A stretch of DNA of 64,000 bases from Cyathus striatus. Its lineage: Eukaryota > Basidiomycota > Agaricomycetes > Agaricales > Nidulariaceae. Positions 61,321 through 64,000 of this stretch are shown one piece after another. Within the stretch, counting starts at the first letter, position 1. Each line of letters begins with the position of its first letter. The DNA lies in NCBI GenBank assembly GCA_025738555.1, contig JAOVFP010000018.1:2294001-2358000 (forward strand). The letters run 5' to 3'. The notes below the pieces were generated by a model. That model was not told where the DNA came from. It did not search any database and worked only from the letters and a program-made list of their open reading frames with translations. The position numbers and the translations under genes were made by a program.

Positions 61321-62221
61321 TCATGAACAAAATACCGTAAAGTGGTACCATAAAGTACCATACACGTACCGTGCAATGTTGAAAATGTACCGTGCAGTGT
61401 TGGAAATGTACCTTGCAGCGCTTGTGGCTTGACATGCTGTGCATTATGAAAACTCATGTATATTACCATTCACACCATGATATTCCTGCCTTTTCAATGT
61501 AATAAGCAACATATTACATGTATAGTACCTATAGGTAATACCATACATCTACCATTCATGTAATATATGTTACCAGAATTGTACCCTGCACAACTAAAAA
61601 CGTACCATGCATACCATAAATAGTACCATACAATATTTGATGTACCGCACAGTACCATGCAGTCCATCAAAAACCACTAGCTCAACACAAATAAATGATC
61701 TTCTATGTTGTATCATCTGTATATTCTCACTCATAGTAATTTACTATACAATTATTTAATTTGGTACTATGCATAGAGGTATTTTATACATAGTCAATGC
61801 ACCGTACAATCTACAGTGCTTAATCATCAACTTGATTGATGTACGGTACATTAAATTTGAAGTATTATTCCGATTATCACGGAATTGTATCACTTTGTTG
61901 ATGTACCATACAATAATTATTGACGTGGTACTCCGTTTATCACAGAATTTTCTCACTTGATTAATGTACAGTACTTAGAATAATCTTGATATGGTGCCGC
62001 CTACATGTTATTTCTGCCTTTTCAATGTACTAACTCAACATATAATACCATAAATCTATTGCTTACGCTTACATAACTTGCATCACCCGAAATGTGCCGT
62101 GCATCACGAAGAATGTACCGTACATTGTACCGTGCGTACCGTAAATGCTACCATATAGTTCTTGATGTACCGCACAGTACCATGCAGTGTACCGTGTAGT
62201 ACCGTCAAAAACCACTAGCCC
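61321..62221. repeat. GGTAC/TACCGT-rich right end of the composite insertion
   Basis: Dense TACCGT, GTACCATGC and related words, similar to 46712-46860 in inverse orientation. The stretch ending CATCAAAAACCACTAGCTC at 61683 is an imperfect duplicate of the true end at 62221. Confidence 0.75.
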
Positions 62222-62231
62222 ATGGAAATAC

Positions 62232-64000
62232 AAATAGTATTGTAACGAATGATCTCTACTACATATGTAAAAGGCGCTGTACGATCACTCACAGTGAAGA
62301 TTTAGACGAAACAGTCCATAGCCAAGCAGCATATTTAACTCTAAGGGATATTCCCCCTCCCGGGCCTCCCCACGCAGATGTTTCGGGTTTGTCCATGCGA
62401 CGCCACCATCAGCCAATAGGCGTTGAGCGCTGAACGTTGAGCGCCTATATATTATCCAAGCAGCTAGAGTATTGTATACAGTCCTGATGAATTGAATCCT
62501 TTCCACTTCCCATACCTGTCTTCAACGGGCTCGTGGCCAGCAACTCGGCAGTGAGCTGCTCAGCCGCACAAACAGCACATGAAGTGTGTTCTCACCAAGT
62601 TGAACAGTGAGTACAGCACCAGGAGGGCCGGAACTAACTATACTGCTTAGAAGAACTGATACCGACTGCAGTGTAGGGCGGCCCCTTATCCGGACGGTGC
62701 AGCACCGCATGTAATAGAGTCACTATTGGAGGCTGCCTTTATAATGTGTGTCGGGGACATCAAGACTGTAATAAGACGTTGAGATGTACTGAGAGAAATG
62801 TAAAGAAAAACATCATTAACATTACTTTTTCGATAATACAATGTAGCATGGGATAGGCAGCGGCCCAGTAGTAAGAATCTACTTGATAGAGCACACTTAC
62901 TGGGAGTTACACCAAACATCAGCTTACACTCAAAGGGCAAGACTTGTATATTATAAACACTCACGTATAGATATGTAAACGTTGTTGTTCTCGAAAGAAG
63001 TGTAGCCAACAAGCATGGAGGACCTATCGGGGGGGAGGGACAACATACGATGGCTATGAATGGTTATGTCAGCGTGATCCTCTATCCAGTCGTAGAAGGG
63101 CACCACGTTAGTGTGTAGGAAAGTTTGCCGAGTTTTGACTTTTACCCGGGCCGAACCTAGTACAGAATCTATGTTCAGCTTGAAGCTTGAGAAAACATAT
63201 ACAAAAACAATAGGAAGAAGTGCAGAGAACAAAATACGAACTGGGCCATGTTTCCGGTGGGTTAGCGGTTCGCTGTCCACAGCTGAACTCGAAACAGCAA
63301 TGCTAACAGCTGCGTATATGTTATACTTCCACGATTACAATTGACAGATGGTTAGATCCCTTGCGATCATAGCCTATGCGTGCACGAGAAGTCCAATGAC
63401 ATGATGTGTTCTTGGAGTCTGTCAGCCGGTGCAGTGCGGTCCCGGTAGCTGCGTGGAGGAAGCTGTTGAAGAGTGGGAGTACCGACGTCGCCCTGGAGTT
63501 AGGACGGCATTTACTGTATCTGAAAAATAATAATCAACTACGCAGTGACGTAAATTGCCCTCGTTTTACATACTGGTGAGTATATTGAGACCAGTAGACA
63601 TCTCGCAGCTTCCTTGAGAAGACTGACATGCCGACACGATATGACATAAGGGCAATAATAAAAATGTTCTGGCCGAGGTACGAACGAAGTACCCAAATAA
63701 TATGAAAATCGAAGGCTTAAGGTAAAGGAAGTGAGAACGAACATGAAATAAGAGAAAAGGGAGATATAAACTGACTTTTTAGCCCACTTCATCTTCGGAT
63801 GACAGTAGCAGCATTACAGGTGTTTCTACTGCCCTTTCCTAACTTTCGTTTAATACACCAATCTAATCTGTATAATTTAACGTAAGACGACGCATGCGTA
63901 GTATAGGCAAAAATGAGGCAACCCACCATAACAAAGGATCTAGCTCATTGAATTCGTACGCGCCCATGCCTTCCAGACGTACATAATAATATTGGAAATG
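62232..64000. other. Right flank; possible minus-strand gene not resolved
   Basis: Outside the composite insertion. A minus-strand frame from 63280 to 62951 (VRILFSALLPIVFVYVF, then PFYDWIEDHADITIHSHRML) has some exon-like features and a GTGAGT donor near its end, with a second frame to 62686. I could not join them with confidence or name a family. Another frame, 63792-63538, has a hydrophobic start but no motifs. Confidence 0.3.

Larger units (their letters stand above)
46712..62221. mobile_element. ~15.5 kb composite insertion with GGTAC-rich inverted ends and 10-bp direct repeats
   Basis: The left end reads GGGCCGACAGTTTTTGACGG and the right end is the inverse of GGGCTAGTGGTTTTTGACGG. Both continue with many GGTAC/TACCGT repeats. 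Directly outside lies ATGGAAATAC on both sides (46702-46711 and 62222-62231), as expected for a target duplication. A 9-11 bp duplication with long TIRs is a Mutator-like trait, but no transposase was found. Inside are a 20-bp minisatellite, seven palindromic units, two LTRs, a fold-back element and a mariner-like relic. A second, imperfect right end occurs at 61687. Confidence 0.65.

Noticed and set aside
46712..62221. Centromere core
   Set aside because: AT-rich, palindrome-rich and gene-free, but bounded by TIRs and a target duplication and only 15 kb long. Insertion explains it better; CENP-A ChIP would be needed to revive the idea.

Overview
The window is nuclear DNA from a filamentous basidiomycete, most likely an Agaricomycete (mushroom-forming, wood- or litter-decaying). 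Evidence: genes are cut by many 45-65 nt GT-AG introns; both tRNA genes carry introns after position 37; and the gene set includes a laccase, two class I hydrophobins, a CE15 glucuronoyl methylesterase and a fungal plasma-membrane H+-ATPase. I cannot name the species.

Layout. 1-1.6 kb: laccase on the minus strand, 3' end outside the window. 2.8 kb: tRNA-Cys. 3.0-11.0 kb: a VPS68/UPF0220 (TMEM50-like) gene whose last intron is about 2.08 kb, roughly 40 times the local norm, and is filled with degenerate ~170-190 bp tandem repeats. That intron plus the terminal exon has been duplicated in tandem, and part of it copied again in inverted orientation. 11.6-14.5 kb: another tandem repeat array, split by a solo LTR. 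14.7-18.1 kb: PMA1-type H+-ATPase, complete in eight exons. 18.8-28.6 kb: repeat country, with solo LTRs, two abutting TA-flanked MITEs and two long fold-back elements with 6-bp target duplications. 30-36.5 kb: a four-TM protein, another LTR, a tandemly duplicated hydrophobin pair with a degenerate tRNA-Thr relic between the genes, an intact tRNA-Thr(CGT), and the CE15 esterase. 38.5-46.2 kb: a GFA/CENP-V zinc protein, a basidiomycete-type surface protein, and a seven-TM receptor-like gene flanked by broken copies of itself. 46.7-62.2 kb: a ~15.5 kb inserted block bounded by inverted GGTAC-rich ends and a 10-bp direct repeat. It contains a 20-bp minisatellite and at least seven consecutive long palindromic units (S1-S7), themselves invaded by an LTR, a fold-back element and a mariner-like relic.

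The genes are not an operon or an evident cluster. Laccase (lignin/phenol oxidation) and CE15 (lignin-carbohydrate ester cleavage) both fit plant-wall decay. Hydrophobins coat aerial hyphae. The H+-ATPase drives nutrient uptake, and VPS68 belongs to endosomal/vacuolar sorting.

The best candidate for something undescribed is the S1-S7 palindrome chain. Its units differ in sequence, yet share related outer ends (TATGnnGYTCC) and a recurrent GCGTGGGAA box. Second is the VPS68 duplicated intron and terminal exon. All exon joins were read by eye from frame and splice signals and are not confirmed by transcripts.
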